IMG/VR virus record: IMGVR_UViG_3300028571_002496
Span: 1 to 32,532 of that record
DNA length: 32,532 nt
Strand: one strand, 5' to 3'
From: a virus
Shown: positions 20,991 through 27,630 of the stretch, in pieces
How positions within the stretch are numbered: position 1 is the first letter of the stretch
Layout: each line of letters begins with the position of its first letter
Notes under the pieces: model-generated
Databases searched by the model: none
What the model saw: the letters and a program-made list of their open reading frames with translations, nothing else
What the model was told of the DNA's origin: nothing
Made by a program: the position numbers and the translations under genes

Positions 20991-21101
20991 TTAAATTCCT
21001 TTGAAAAGCCAAGCGCAAAAAGCAACCAAGCCTATGAATACGCACCAGAACAGTACAACTGATAAAATGAGTGCCAAAACATTTTTTTTTAATTGTTCCA
21101 T
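20991..21101 (-). CDS. 36-residue membrane protein
   Basis: A short gene between the antirepressor and the next upstream gene, overlapping the latter by 13 bases. The product begins MEQLKKNVLALILSVVLFW, continues through a second hydrophobic part FIGLVAFCAWLF, and ends KGI. One membrane helix with a short charged cap. Coding is supported by gap-filling position and clean hydrophobic pattern; nine A in a row at codons 4-7 could also make the frame unstable. Function unknown. Confidence 0.45.
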   Translation of the reverse strand: MEQLKKNVLALILSVVLFWCVFIGLVAFCAWLFKGI

Positions 21102-21511
21102 TGTGCAGTGTTTAAGTAGCGTTCGGGGTATTTCTTGTTTTGCCCTGTTTTGAAGAGCAACATATCATACTTTGGTATGTGTGCAATGGCTTTAGCTCTT
21201 TCAGTGTCGCTCATTTTGTTCCATATCTTTTCGGAATCTTTTCTCCCGGAAACCTTATAAGCATAAAGGTCATAGAAGCGGTCAAAGCTCAAATCTTCCT
21301 CAACCTTTTTGATGGTAACATTTGGAACGTTCCAAAATTTCCATTTCTCTAATAACTCAAGTGTTCTCGGAAAGCGCGAAAAAAACCACGCAAACTGCAG
21401 TTTATCAAACGTTCCTGGTGTGAGTTCGTATTTCATAAGAAAACCCTCATCGTTGTATTCAAGAAGCGCATTGGCATCTTGTTTTGTGAAAGTGATTAAA
21501 TACTTAGGCAT
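21089..21511 (-). CDS. Protein with replication-initiator-type C-terminal domain
   Basis: A 140-residue protein. The C-terminal half, FYDLYAYKVSGRKDSEKIWN then MSDTERAKAIAHIPKYDMLL and KKYPERYLNTAQW, follows the F-DLYP-K-x-KKxAxKxWxKL / YxxxxxRYLNxxxW pattern of the small C-terminal domain found on phage replication proteins and helicase-loader-like proteins. The N-terminal 60 residues are unassigned. Possible role: recruiting the host replisome to the transposition complex. Tightly packed between the genes at 20991 and 21496, with overlaps on both sides. Confidence 0.5.
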   Translation of the reverse strand: MPKYLITFTKQDANALLEYNDEGFLMKYELTPGTFDKLQFAWFFSRFPRTLELLEKWKFWNVPNVTIKKVEEDLSFDRFYDLYAYKVSGRKDSEKIWNKMSDTERAKAIAHIPKYDMLLFKTGQNKKYPERYLNTAQWNN

Positions 21512-21798
21512 GCTTGATTAATTTCTTGAATGATTCGGGTCATAACTGCAATGTCAAATTCGTTGGAAGGGTAAATTTGAGGTAGAACATGGTTGAGAAC
21601 CAAGAGCGTTTTTGTGTCCAATTTGATAGAATACTTTAGCTTCGGATGCAGCGAGTTCTTCAAGGTTTTAAGTACAAGCTCAACTAAAATCTCTTTACAA
21701 AGTTTTTTTTCAAGCGTTGTATTGAAGCTAACCTTTTGAAGCGAATTCAAAGCGTTTAGAACTACAGTTAGCTCGTCTTTTGTTAATTTTAAATTCAT
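21496..21798 (-). CDS. Small helical protein of unknown function
   Basis: A 100-residue, largely helical protein, MNLKLTKDELTVVLNALNSL and LEKKLCKEILVELVLKTLK, with a basic N-terminal half and a C-terminal NEFDIAVMTRIIQEINQ. Overlaps the following gene by 16 bases and follows GemA by 11 bases. Proteins of this length and shape are typical of the middle region in Bacteroidota Mu-like phages, but no domain was recognised. Confidence 0.5.
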   Translation of the reverse strand: MNLKLTKDELTVVLNALNSLQKVSFNTTLEKKLCKEILVELVLKTLKNSLHPKLKYSIKLDTKTLLVLNHVLPQIYPSNEFDIAVMTRIIQEINQACLSI

Positions 21799-21809
21799 TT
21801 TAAACAGTT

Positions 21810-22253
21810 TTAAAGTCCTTCTAAAAATCTTTTATACATTGCCTCGGCTTGCGTAATTACTGCAGGTAGTTCCACGCCGTCCATTTCATTAAGCCCTTTG
21901 TGGAACTTGCCGTATTTTCTGCACCAGGCATCAACAGCTTGCACGTCTGATTTACTGTTTTTTTGGTAACCCATTTTGAAGAATAGAGCTAGCAACTTGC
22001 GGCGCATTACATTCAAAGGACCATATTTTGAGTTGGCAGCGGTTGAGTGTGTCGAGCGACCATCAGAGCGAGAACCACCTTGAATGAATGTTGTATGAAG
22101 CCAAGTTGTGAAGCGCGCATATTCATCTGCGGTTAATTCCTTGAGGCTTTTTTTTTGGCCATCAGTAAACTGCTCAATGAGTTCTGAACGCTCAACGTCG
22201 AAACCAAGTTCTTTGATTGAGCGCTCGAGTGCGAAGTAGTGTGCGTAGCTCAT
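21810..22253 (-). CDS. GemA-like regulatory protein (DUF1018)
   Basis: A 147-residue protein with the GemA/DUF1018 signature: a helix KKSLKELTADEYARFTTWL, then the core MRRKLLALFFKMGYQK, then VDAWCRKYGKFHKGLNEMDG. In Mu, GemA (gp16) modulates host gene expression and DNA supercoiling-linked functions early in infection. The glycine/serine-rich segment between about residues 54 and 71 would be a linker. ATGA overlap with the gene upstream. Confidence 0.8.
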   Translation of the reverse strand: MSYAHYFALERSIKELGFDVERSELIEQFTDGQKKSLKELTADEYARFTTWLHTTFIQGGSRSDGRSTHSTAANSKYGPLNVMRRKLLALFFKMGYQKNSKSDVQAVDAWCRKYGKFHKGLNEMDGVELPAVITQAEAMYKRFLEGL

Positions 22254-22534
22254 GCGTTGATCATTGCTTTATATACACAGATGTGCATGACATGTCTAAC
22301 CACTAACAAAGTCATTTTCTCATCATGAGTTGAGATGTCAACTCCAACTGGTGTGCACCGTGGAAACTGTTGATTCAATTCTTTGACAAGCTCTTGCGTT
22401 TCATTTAGAAATGTTTCCAAGTGCTTTTTTTCAAGCAAGATGTGGTCAACTTTTTTTAGAGCTTGATAGATTGCCGCTTGCAATTTGTTTTTTGTGGCGT
22501 AGGTTTGGGTTATTTTTACAAAATGTTTATTCAT
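22250..22534 (-). CDS. Unknown small protein
   Basis: 94 residues, MNKHFVKITQTYATKNKLQA and a helical centre HILLEKKHLETFLNETQELV, then a beta-rich end KMTLLVVRHVMHICVY. Four-base overlaps with the genes on both sides show it belongs to the middle operon. No recognisable domain or membrane segment. Confidence 0.5.
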   Translation of the reverse strand: MNKHFVKITQTYATKNKLQAAIYQALKKVDHILLEKKHLETFLNETQELVKELNQQFPRCTPVGVDISTHDEKMTLLVVRHVMHICVYKAMINA

Positions 22535-22740
22535 GGCTTAGTCATTGGTGCGGTAAAAAATAGATTTGATACAGTATTGTAAAAGAGTTCGTGTCCGGTT
22601 GGAATTTCTCCTAAATCGATGATCATTTGGCACTTTTCTAAATACTCAGCATAAGTGTCAAAAAGCAGAATTACATTTAATGTGACAATATATGATTTCT
22701 TAAAATCAATTGATTGTCCTGTGTTTTCAATAGTTTTCAT
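22531..22740 (-). CDS. Unknown small protein
   Basis: 69 residues; SYIVTLNVILLFDTYAEYLE is the clearest element, a strand followed by a helix. Stop overlaps the next ATG, and the start overlaps the fibre gene stop (TAATG at 22740), so it is translationally coupled to both. No domain recognised. Confidence 0.45.
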   Translation of the reverse strand: MKTIENTGQSIDFKKSYIVTLNVILLFDTYAEYLEKCQMIIDLGEIPTGHELFYNTVSNLFFTAPMTKP

Positions 22741-23405
22741 TATGCTTTGATTAATTTAAAAAGTGAACGTTTCAGTGTTTTTAAATAGGTATTGTTAGCT
22801 GCAGAACCTGCAGAAATACTGATGTAATTATCAACGGAAGCATCAAATGGAAACAACTCGTCAGTACTAACACCACCATTAGCAATGGGGTCGGTGACCG
22901 CTTGTGTTACTGAACTTTGTAAGAGTTGCAAAGAGCCTTGCCAATATATAAATTCTCGGATAATTGCAAACTGAATATTAGAGGTTGTGCCTTGAACACT
23001 AATTGCAATTTGATTTGAATTATCTAATGCAGTGGATAGATTTTGTGTTAAATGCAATCTGGCATTTTTTGCAACAGAAGTAAGCGATTGAAATACTAAA
23101 ACATTAATCTGAATTACATCGCCATCGGATAAGGTATTAGCAGGTATTAAAACATCTCTTAGTCTTGCAAATTGATTATTATTACTCAATGAGCCACCGA
23201 TGTGAGAATCTAAAAGAATAACTCCAGCGTCGCCCTTTTCTCCTTGGATGCCTTGTTCTCCCTGTAAACCACGTTCACCTGTATCTCCCTTTTCACCTTT
23301 AATAAATGCCGGTGCAGGTGTTGGGTTCACCATCATTTCACTTTCTACTCCTATCTCAAGAAGTATGGGGTCAACGATTTCTAAATCAATTATAATTGCT
23401 TCCAT
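22740..23405 (-). CDS. Collagen-like tail fibre-type protein
   Basis: 221 residues. After an N-terminal helix/strand (about 1-35) there is a collagen-like stretch of eight Gly-X-Y triplets, GEKGDTGERGLQGEQGIQ and onward to residue 61, then a C-terminal globular domain (LLDSHIGGSLSNNNQFARLR, QLLQSSVTQAVTDPI) that resembles a trimeric fibre head. Gly-X-Y stalks are usual in phage fibres. It is odd that it sits in the early/middle operon, away from the tail genes; it may be a cell-surface binding or decoration protein expressed earlier or via a late promoter. Confidence 0.65.
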   Translation of the reverse strand: MEAIIIDLEIVDPILLEIGVESEMMVNPTPAPAFIKGEKGDTGERGLQGEQGIQGEKGDAGVILLDSHIGGSLSNNNQFARLRDVLIPANTLSDGDVIQINVLVFQSLTSVAKNARLHLTQNLSTALDNSNQIAISVQGTTSNIQFAIIREFIYWQGSLQLLQSSVTQAVTDPIANGGVSTDELFPFDASVDNYISISAGSAANNTYLKTLKRSLFKLIKA

Positions 23406-23727
23406 AAATCTTTTCTATTTTAAAAGTTCCTTTACCGATTGTGTGGGTTACGTGCTCATTGTAGATTACAAGTTCCCAATATCTATCTCCGTTAACAGTT
23501 ACAGTATCTTCTCGGTCAATTGGAATCGCTACCGTTTGCTCTCCGATTTCCATGTCATCTTGTGTTTTTTCAAATAACAAAGTGCCTTGGCTAACATTTG
23601 ACCATACTGAAAATTTGATGGAAAAATCTTCTGGGTTGATTACATCAGGAAAAACAAAAGTTACGTCTGAAGTATCGCCCTGTTGACGAGTAATCGTCTT
23701 TTCTTTTTTTATTAAAAACGTTGCCAT
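23386..23727 (-). CDS. Beta-sandwich fibre-associated protein, BppU-N-like
   Basis: 113 residues with alternating strands, LIKKEKTITRQQGDTSDVTF and FSIKFSVWSNVSQGTLLFEK, then TVNGDRYWELVIYNEH. The pattern, an N-terminal QGDT-x-T motif followed by a beta-sandwich, resembles the N-terminal domain of phage baseplate upper/receptor-binding proteins. It overlaps the collagen-like gene by 20 bases, and the two probably form one adhesin or fibre complex. Assignment is by pattern only. Confidence 0.5.
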   Translation of the reverse strand: MATFLIKKEKTITRQQGDTSDVTFVFPDVINPEDFSIKFSVWSNVSQGTLLFEKTQDDMEIGEQTVAIPIDREDTVTVNGDRYWELVIYNEHVTHTIGKGTFKIEKIYGSNYN

Positions 23728-23897
23728 TATTTCTGATTGATTAACGCGTTAACATCTAATTTGTATACCTCCTCGTGGCACTTTGGGCACACGTACATAT
23801 TGTTGATTATCACACGGAGGTCTTTGGTGTGCTTGTAGTTACAGTTGGTGCATCTGATTAACCTAACATTTTCTTTGAGTGTTGGTGTTGCTTTCAT
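23727..23897 (-). CDS. Small zinc-ribbon protein
   Basis: 56 residues, with CTNC at 16-19 and CPKC at 37-40, giving a four-Cys zinc ribbon (VRLIRCTNCNYKHTKDLRV, then MYVCPKCHEEVYKL). Stop overlaps the next gene's ATG as TAATG. A zinc ribbon could contact RNA polymerase or DNA, and this region lacks any other obvious late activator, so a regulatory role is possible but unproven. Confidence 0.65.
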   Translation of the reverse strand: MKATPTLKENVRLIRCTNCNYKHTKDLRVIINNMYVCPKCHEEVYKLDVNALINQK

Positions 23898-23898
23898 T

Positions 23899-24177
23899 TT
23901 AGTCGCCGTCTTCGTTATTGATTCGAGTTGATTTTGCGCCGTAAATAAGGCGGTGGAGCATCTTAAGCTCTGATAGTGTTCTTACTCCTTTGACTTCAAT
24001 ATCATCACCAAAGCCACCGTTAAAGATTATTGGCGCTTGTTGCATTGCGTGGTCAACTGTAACTTCAATGTCATCTTTTTTGAAGTCCTCGTAATCAACT
24101 TCTTTGTTTTTGATTGATGACTGAAACTCGAAGCCCTGAGTTCTAAGTTTAAATGGTAAATTTTTAGTGTAATTCAT
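23899..24177 (-). CDS. Unknown small protein
   Basis: 92 residues, acidic and beta-rich in the middle (IEVTVDHAMQQAPIIFNGGF) and ending with a helix ELKMLHRLIYGAKSTRI. The stop is one base from the zinc-ribbon start. No domain recognised; in line with the surrounding middle operon. Confidence 0.45.
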   Translation of the reverse strand: MNYTKNLPFKLRTQGFEFQSSIKNKEVDYEDFKKDDIEVTVDHAMQQAPIIFNGGFGDDIEVKGVRTLSELKMLHRLIYGAKSTRINNEDGD

Positions 24178-24228
24178 GTTTTAAGGATTATTGATTTTTA
24201 ATTTTTGATGCTTGATTTTCACTCGAAG

Positions 24229-24268
24229 TGAGATTTAGTTTCCTCCTTTGAAGGAGGATTAAGGAGGA
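24229..24268. repeat. Inverted and direct repeats in the 24178-24276 gap
   Basis: Two small hairpins lie in the gap: TCACT-CGA-AGTGA (about 24229-24241) and TCCTCCTT-TG-AAGGAGGA (24241-24258); AAGGAGGA is then repeated at 24261-24268. No clear T-run, so attenuator, mRNA-stability element or protein-binding site are all possible. Confidence 0.5.
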
Positions 24269-24276
24269 TGACCCAT

Positions 24277-24534
24277 TTAATCATCACTCCTTTCATCTTC
24301 TGATTTTCTGTCAAACCAAATCGTCAGCATTTCCCACCAATTAATAAGGCGGTAATACATATACACGATGAAACAAAAGAGTATGTAAGCGCTTACAGGT
24401 GCAACTATCAATTTAATTGATAATCCAATGTTATAGAGTACATTTAAAATCATCAAAATGTAGGTTAAAGTTGTAATGAGCACTAAGCCAAACAAGGCTT
24501 TTTGTCTTTGTTCAAATGGGATTAAATTTTTCAT
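24277..24534 (-). CDS. Two-helix membrane protein
   Basis: 85 residues with two membrane helices, ALFGLVLITTLTYILMILNV (about 13-32) and LIVAPVSAYILFCFIVYMYY (about 42-61), then a charged tail WFDRKSEDERSDD. It stands alone between two intergenic regions with hairpins. A small early membrane protein could affect superinfection or host physiology, but no family was recognised. Confidence 0.5.
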   Translation of the reverse strand: MKNLIPFEQRQKALFGLVLITTLTYILMILNVLYNIGLSIKLIVAPVSAYILFCFIVYMYYRLINWWEMLTIWFDRKSEDERSDD

Positions 24535-24551
24535 AGATTTTTAGTTTTAAA

Positions 24552-24592
24552 ACTCCCCACGGCATCCTTGCCGATTGAATACAATGGGGAGT
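24552..24592 (-). other. Nested hairpin, attenuator or small structured RNA candidate
   Basis: ACTCCCCA (24552-24559) pairs perfectly with TGGGGAGT (24585-24592); inside, CGGCA and TGCCG (24560-24573) form a second, five-pair hairpin with loop TCCT. On the minus strand the outer stem is followed by a short T-run (TTT then AAAA), so it could act as a weak terminator in the middle of the operon. A third small stem, GGCT/AGCC, lies at 24593-24606. Confidence 0.6.
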
Positions 24593-24609
24593 GGCTTACC
24601 AGAGCCTGA

Positions 24610-24864
24610 TTATTTATTTTTGATTTGATTAATTTTTGATGGTTTCAGTTCCACATGCTCCTTCACTAATTTCTCCGCAACCGCTGAGGAAGGAGCTTTT
24701 ATTTTAAGTGAAACTGTACTTAGTGGCGTGCCTTTGTAAACGATTTCACATTGAACCAAATATTCACGAGGTGCAGGTTGGCCAATCTTATTAATGCGTT
24801 TTGTAATTTGTTGTGGAAGAATTCTACTATTATTCTTACGCTTCCAAAAATCAAAGAATCCCAT
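24610..24864 (-). CDS. Unknown small protein
   Basis: 84 residues, strongly basic (MGFFDFWKRKNNSRILPQQI), with a beta segment REYLVQCEIVYKGTPLSTVS and a helical end AVAEKLVKEHVELK. The ATG overlaps the upstream stop (TAATG). Possibly nucleic-acid binding on charge alone; no domain recognised. Confidence 0.45.
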   Translation of the reverse strand: MGFFDFWKRKNNSRILPQQITKRINKIGQPAPREYLVQCEIVYKGTPLSTVSLKIKAPSSAVAEKLVKEHVELKPSKINQIKNK

Positions 24865-25520
24865 TAGATAGCTGTGAAGTTGATTTCAATTTTTAGCCAT
24901 TTACCTTGATCATCTTTCGCAAAGAAGTCAAAACCATAGCCACGCAATGAAATTGAATAGGATTCTTGTATCAAGTTCAATCCTTCAACCCAACGAGGGT
25001 CGTCATATTTATCCTTATGGCTTAAAAGGTGCATTACTTTAGAATACTCCAACTCACCCTTTTCATTGCGTTGAATGAAGCTTTTCAAAATCTCATAAAG
25101 TTTCAAATCCTTTTTCTTCACCATGTCCTGCATGAAATCAGATATTAGCTCCAAGGCTTTTGTTGAACGCTCATCCCACACAGGTTGGGTTGAACGTGTG
25201 CGAACTGCTTTTAACTCACCATTTGAATGTTGCAATGAAAAACCACCTTTAGAGTTCGAACGAATACCGCCATACTCCTGCAGGCGTAATTGGTGCTCGT
25301 CAAATACTACATTTAAGTCTGTTTTAAATGACTTTAAAATGCCTGAAATGTTACGCGCTTTGGCAACCATTTTTTCAACGAGTTCGTCGCGCTCTTTTTC
25401 GTAGTTTTCTTTTTCCTTCATGCGAAGCTTTTGAGCATCCGCTTTCTTTTTGTTAAGGATAGCTTCCATTTCTTGTATGGATAGTTCCTCGACTGGTACT
25501 GGTACTGTTTGTGTTTCCAT
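24864..25520 (-). CDS. DUF3164 protein
   Basis: A 218-residue DUF3164-type protein, a family confined largely to Mu-like phages. It starts with a charged coiled coil (ILNKKKADAQKLRMKEKENY), followed by DLNVVFDEHQLRLQEYGGIR and LISDFMQDMVKKKDLKLYEI, and ends with SISLRGYGFDFFAKDDQG. Biochemical role unknown; its constant position near GemA and MuB genes suggests a part in replication or transposition control. Confidence 0.75.
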   Translation of the reverse strand: METQTVPVPVEELSIQEMEAILNKKKADAQKLRMKEKENYEKERDELVEKMVAKARNISGILKSFKTDLNVVFDEHQLRLQEYGGIRSNSKGGFSLQHSNGELKAVRTRSTQPVWDERSTKALELISDFMQDMVKKKDLKLYEILKSFIQRNEKGELEYSKVMHLLSHKDKYDDPRWVEGLNLIQESYSISLRGYGFDFFAKDDQGKWLKIEINFTAI

Positions 25521-25523
25521 TTA

Positions 25524-25787
25524 TTATTGATTAAAGATTACATAGTGTTCCGGAACATATTCCGCTCTTGTGTTTCTAAAAGCGTATTGCTTTTTGAGGT
25601 TGTCAAGGTCAACAGATAGGTTGTTTATTGCTCTCACGATTTCAAACCATTCTTTGTTGTCTCTGCAGTATTGAAGCTCTTTATAAAAGCCCTCTTTTTG
25701 TTCCTCCAGTGCTTTTATCCGATTCCTAAACTGTGGAATATTGCGTGGGTTCTGCTCTGGGTTCTCCTTGTCTATATATTTTGGCAT
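25524..25787 (-). CDS. Coiled-coil protein of unknown function
   Basis: 87 residues with a long charged helix, RIKALEEQKEGFYKELQYCR and IVRAINNLSVDLDNLKKQY, flanked by polar ends. The start overlaps the upstream gene by 16 bases; only three bases separate it from DUF3164. No domain recognised. Confidence 0.45.
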   Translation of the reverse strand: MPKYIDKENPEQNPRNIPQFRNRIKALEEQKEGFYKELQYCRDNKEWFEIVRAINNLSVDLDNLKKQYAFRNTRAEYVPEHYVIFNQ

Positions 25788-26158
25788 CGGAGTTTATCTT
25801 TGTAGATTTTCAAAAATGTGAGGTAGCTTTCGAAGGTCAATTGGTCTAATAAAAGGTTAGACATTACCTCCACATAATTCTCCTTTACAGCTAATAAATC
25901 ATTTCGAGTGATGTAGTTAAGTAAATCCTTTTCCCACTGCAAATACTCATTTTTCCACCACTTCCAGAAGTAAATTGAACGCTCTACCATTTGAATAGCT
26001 AAATCATCTTGACCATAAAATTCTTTTAGGAACTTCAATCCCAATTCATAGACAAATTGCTTGTATTCCATTTCTGAAAATGAAAATGATTCTTGAATCA
26101 AAAGTGGATTTACAATCCCCTCCGTTCTTTGAGTGTCGATGTGTGTTATTGTTTTCAT
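25772..26158 (-). CDS. Unknown helical protein
   Basis: 128 residues, helical and rich in aromatic residues (MEYKQFVYELGLKFLKEFYG, RSIYFWKWWKNEYLQWEKDL). It follows the RecA-like ATPase with a four-base overlap, so it may be its partner. No known domain, signal peptide or membrane helix. Confidence 0.45.
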   Translation of the reverse strand: MKTITHIDTQRTEGIVNPLLIQESFSFSEMEYKQFVYELGLKFLKEFYGQDDLAIQMVERSIYFWKWWKNEYLQWEKDLLNYITRNDLLAVKENYVEVMSNLLLDQLTFESYLTFLKIYKDKLRCQNI

Positions 26159-26778
26159 GCTGTTTTTGTTTGACCGTGAAATAATGCTGCTTTGTTTTCG
26201 TCAACCGAGATAGATCCACCTGGGCAACGTCCTGATATAAATGCTTTCAATCCCTCTACACGAACGATAATTGAAGCGAGTTTTTTTGCCAATTTTGCGG
26301 CTGCAGTATAAGGTTCGCCACGTTCCTCATGTGCAACCAAAATGATTAATAAATTTGGATGTGCTTGTACGAATTTTCTAAACCCACCCGCTCTGAAATC
26401 ATCCTCATATATTGTGGCGTTATCTAAAATCAATACCTCAGGTGCACGGCGCTTGGAAAGTTTAATCTCCAGTTCCGGGAGCTCTGTATATTCTAAAAAG
26501 GCAAGATTGCGATTGTGTGCTCCTATTTCTGCACGTTGGCAAGCCTCCACAAATGCGGCTGATGTTCCCTCTTCAGCAGATACATACAAGACTTTGGTAA
26601 TGGTTGACAAATAGTTCGCTAATTTTAGTGTGAACCACGTTTTACCATTTTTCTCTCGTCCGTAGATAATCCAAACTCCTGAGGTTTCGGGTGCGCCCAT
26701 TGATGTAAGCCAATCACCATCAAACTCAAATTTCTTGTGAACACGAGCGTAAATGTTATGTGCGCTTAAAAATTTCAT
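26155..26778 (-). CDS. RecA-like P-loop ATPase
   Basis: A 207-residue ATPase with Walker A GREKNGKTW (40-48), a following AEEGTSAAF segment (68-76), Walker B VLILDN (115-120) and a LIILVAHEERGEPY sensor-type strand (144-157). Length and motif spacing suit a compact RecA/RadA/KaiC-core fold (AAA_25-like). It directly follows MuB, with a four-base overlap, and would be a third motor next to MuB, possibly involved in replisome loading, recombination or DNA repair during transposition. Such a gene is not part of the classic Mu set. Confidence 0.7.
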   Translation of the reverse strand: MKFLSAHNIYARVHKKFEFDGDWLTSMGAPETSGVWIIYGREKNGKTWFTLKLANYLSTITKVLYVSAEEGTSAAFVEACQRAEIGAHNRNLAFLEYTELPELEIKLSKRRAPEVLILDNATIYEDDFRAGGFRKFVQAHPNLLIILVAHEERGEPYTAAAKLAKKLASIIVRVEGLKAFISGRCPGGSISVDENKAALFHGQTKTA

Positions 26779-27611
26779 TTTTGTAATAAGAAATATTGTT
26801 CAACTGACCTTCTAACTCTTCTAATATCTCCCTGCGATTCAGCGTAAGCGCGTTCAATTACATCTTCATCATCTACTCCGTTTGCCTTACAAATCAATTG
26901 TACATCTTGAAATGAAGTAGGGTCTAATGCGATGAATTTTCTGCCTATTCGTGACCACAATTCGCAGTAACCAATTTTGTCACGCTGCACACCTTTTAAA
27001 ACTCTTTTTTTCAAGGCAGGAACTCCTGATAACACAAAACCACAGTGGTTGTATAAATCGTTGTAGAAGTCCATGAATAAGTCCATTTGTGGGTCTTTTA
27101 GCTTATCCATCTGGTCAATGATAATGATTGGTGCTTCCAATTCCATCACGTGGCCAATGAATGCTTCAATCATTTCTTCAGTCGTGCCAAACACTTCCAT
27201 TCCACAAGCCGTTAATAATGCTTTTACATAGCTTTTTTTACTCCAGTAGTTTTTACATTCGACATAAATCACATTTTGATTCATGCGCTCAAATGCTTTA
27301 TAGGCGTGGCTCTTTCCATGACCTGCATCGTAAGAAATACCAATTGACATGTGGAGTTGTTTAGATGCGCCCACCAATTCAGTAATCAATTTGAAATTAG
27401 ATGTTACGGCCGTGTTCCAAGAGTCCTCGATGCGAAGTGTTACAGAAACCTTGCGCCACATTTCATCTGCGATTAGTTCCCACTTACCATTGACCATTTG
27501 AGAAATAGTGGCGTTTGAAATGCCTGCCTTATTGGCCACCTTCTTTTGGCTTGATTTGGCAACGAGTTTCTCAAGCTCGTTTACAATTTTTTGTTTTTGA
27601 TTGGGTGTCAT
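26775..27611 (-). CDS. B: MuB-like DNA transposition AAA+ ATPase
   Basis: A 278-residue MuB relative. The N-terminus is a helix-turn-helix (KKVANKAGISNATISQMV, about 23-40), then the ATPase: Walker A GISYDAGHGKS (91-101), Walker B IIIIDQMD (162-169), sensor region FVLSGVPALKKRV (192-204) and C-terminal GDIRRVRRSVEQYFL. In Mu, B binds target DNA, recruits and activates transposase and gives target immunity. It lies 19 bases after the transposase gene and overlaps the RecA-like gene by four bases. Confidence 0.9.
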   Translation of the reverse strand: MTPNQKQKIVNELEKLVAKSSQKKVANKAGISNATISQMVNGKWELIADEMWRKVSVTLRIEDSWNTAVTSNFKLITELVGASKQLHMSIGISYDAGHGKSHAYKAFERMNQNVIYVECKNYWSKKSYVKALLTACGMEVFGTTEEMIEAFIGHVMELEAPIIIIDQMDKLKDPQMDLFMDFYNDLYNHCGFVLSGVPALKKRVLKGVQRDKIGYCELWSRIGRKFIALDPTSFQDVQLICKANGVDDEDVIERAYAESQGDIRRVRRSVEQYFLLQK

Positions 27612-27630
27612 GTGTTATTGTTGTGTTTGT

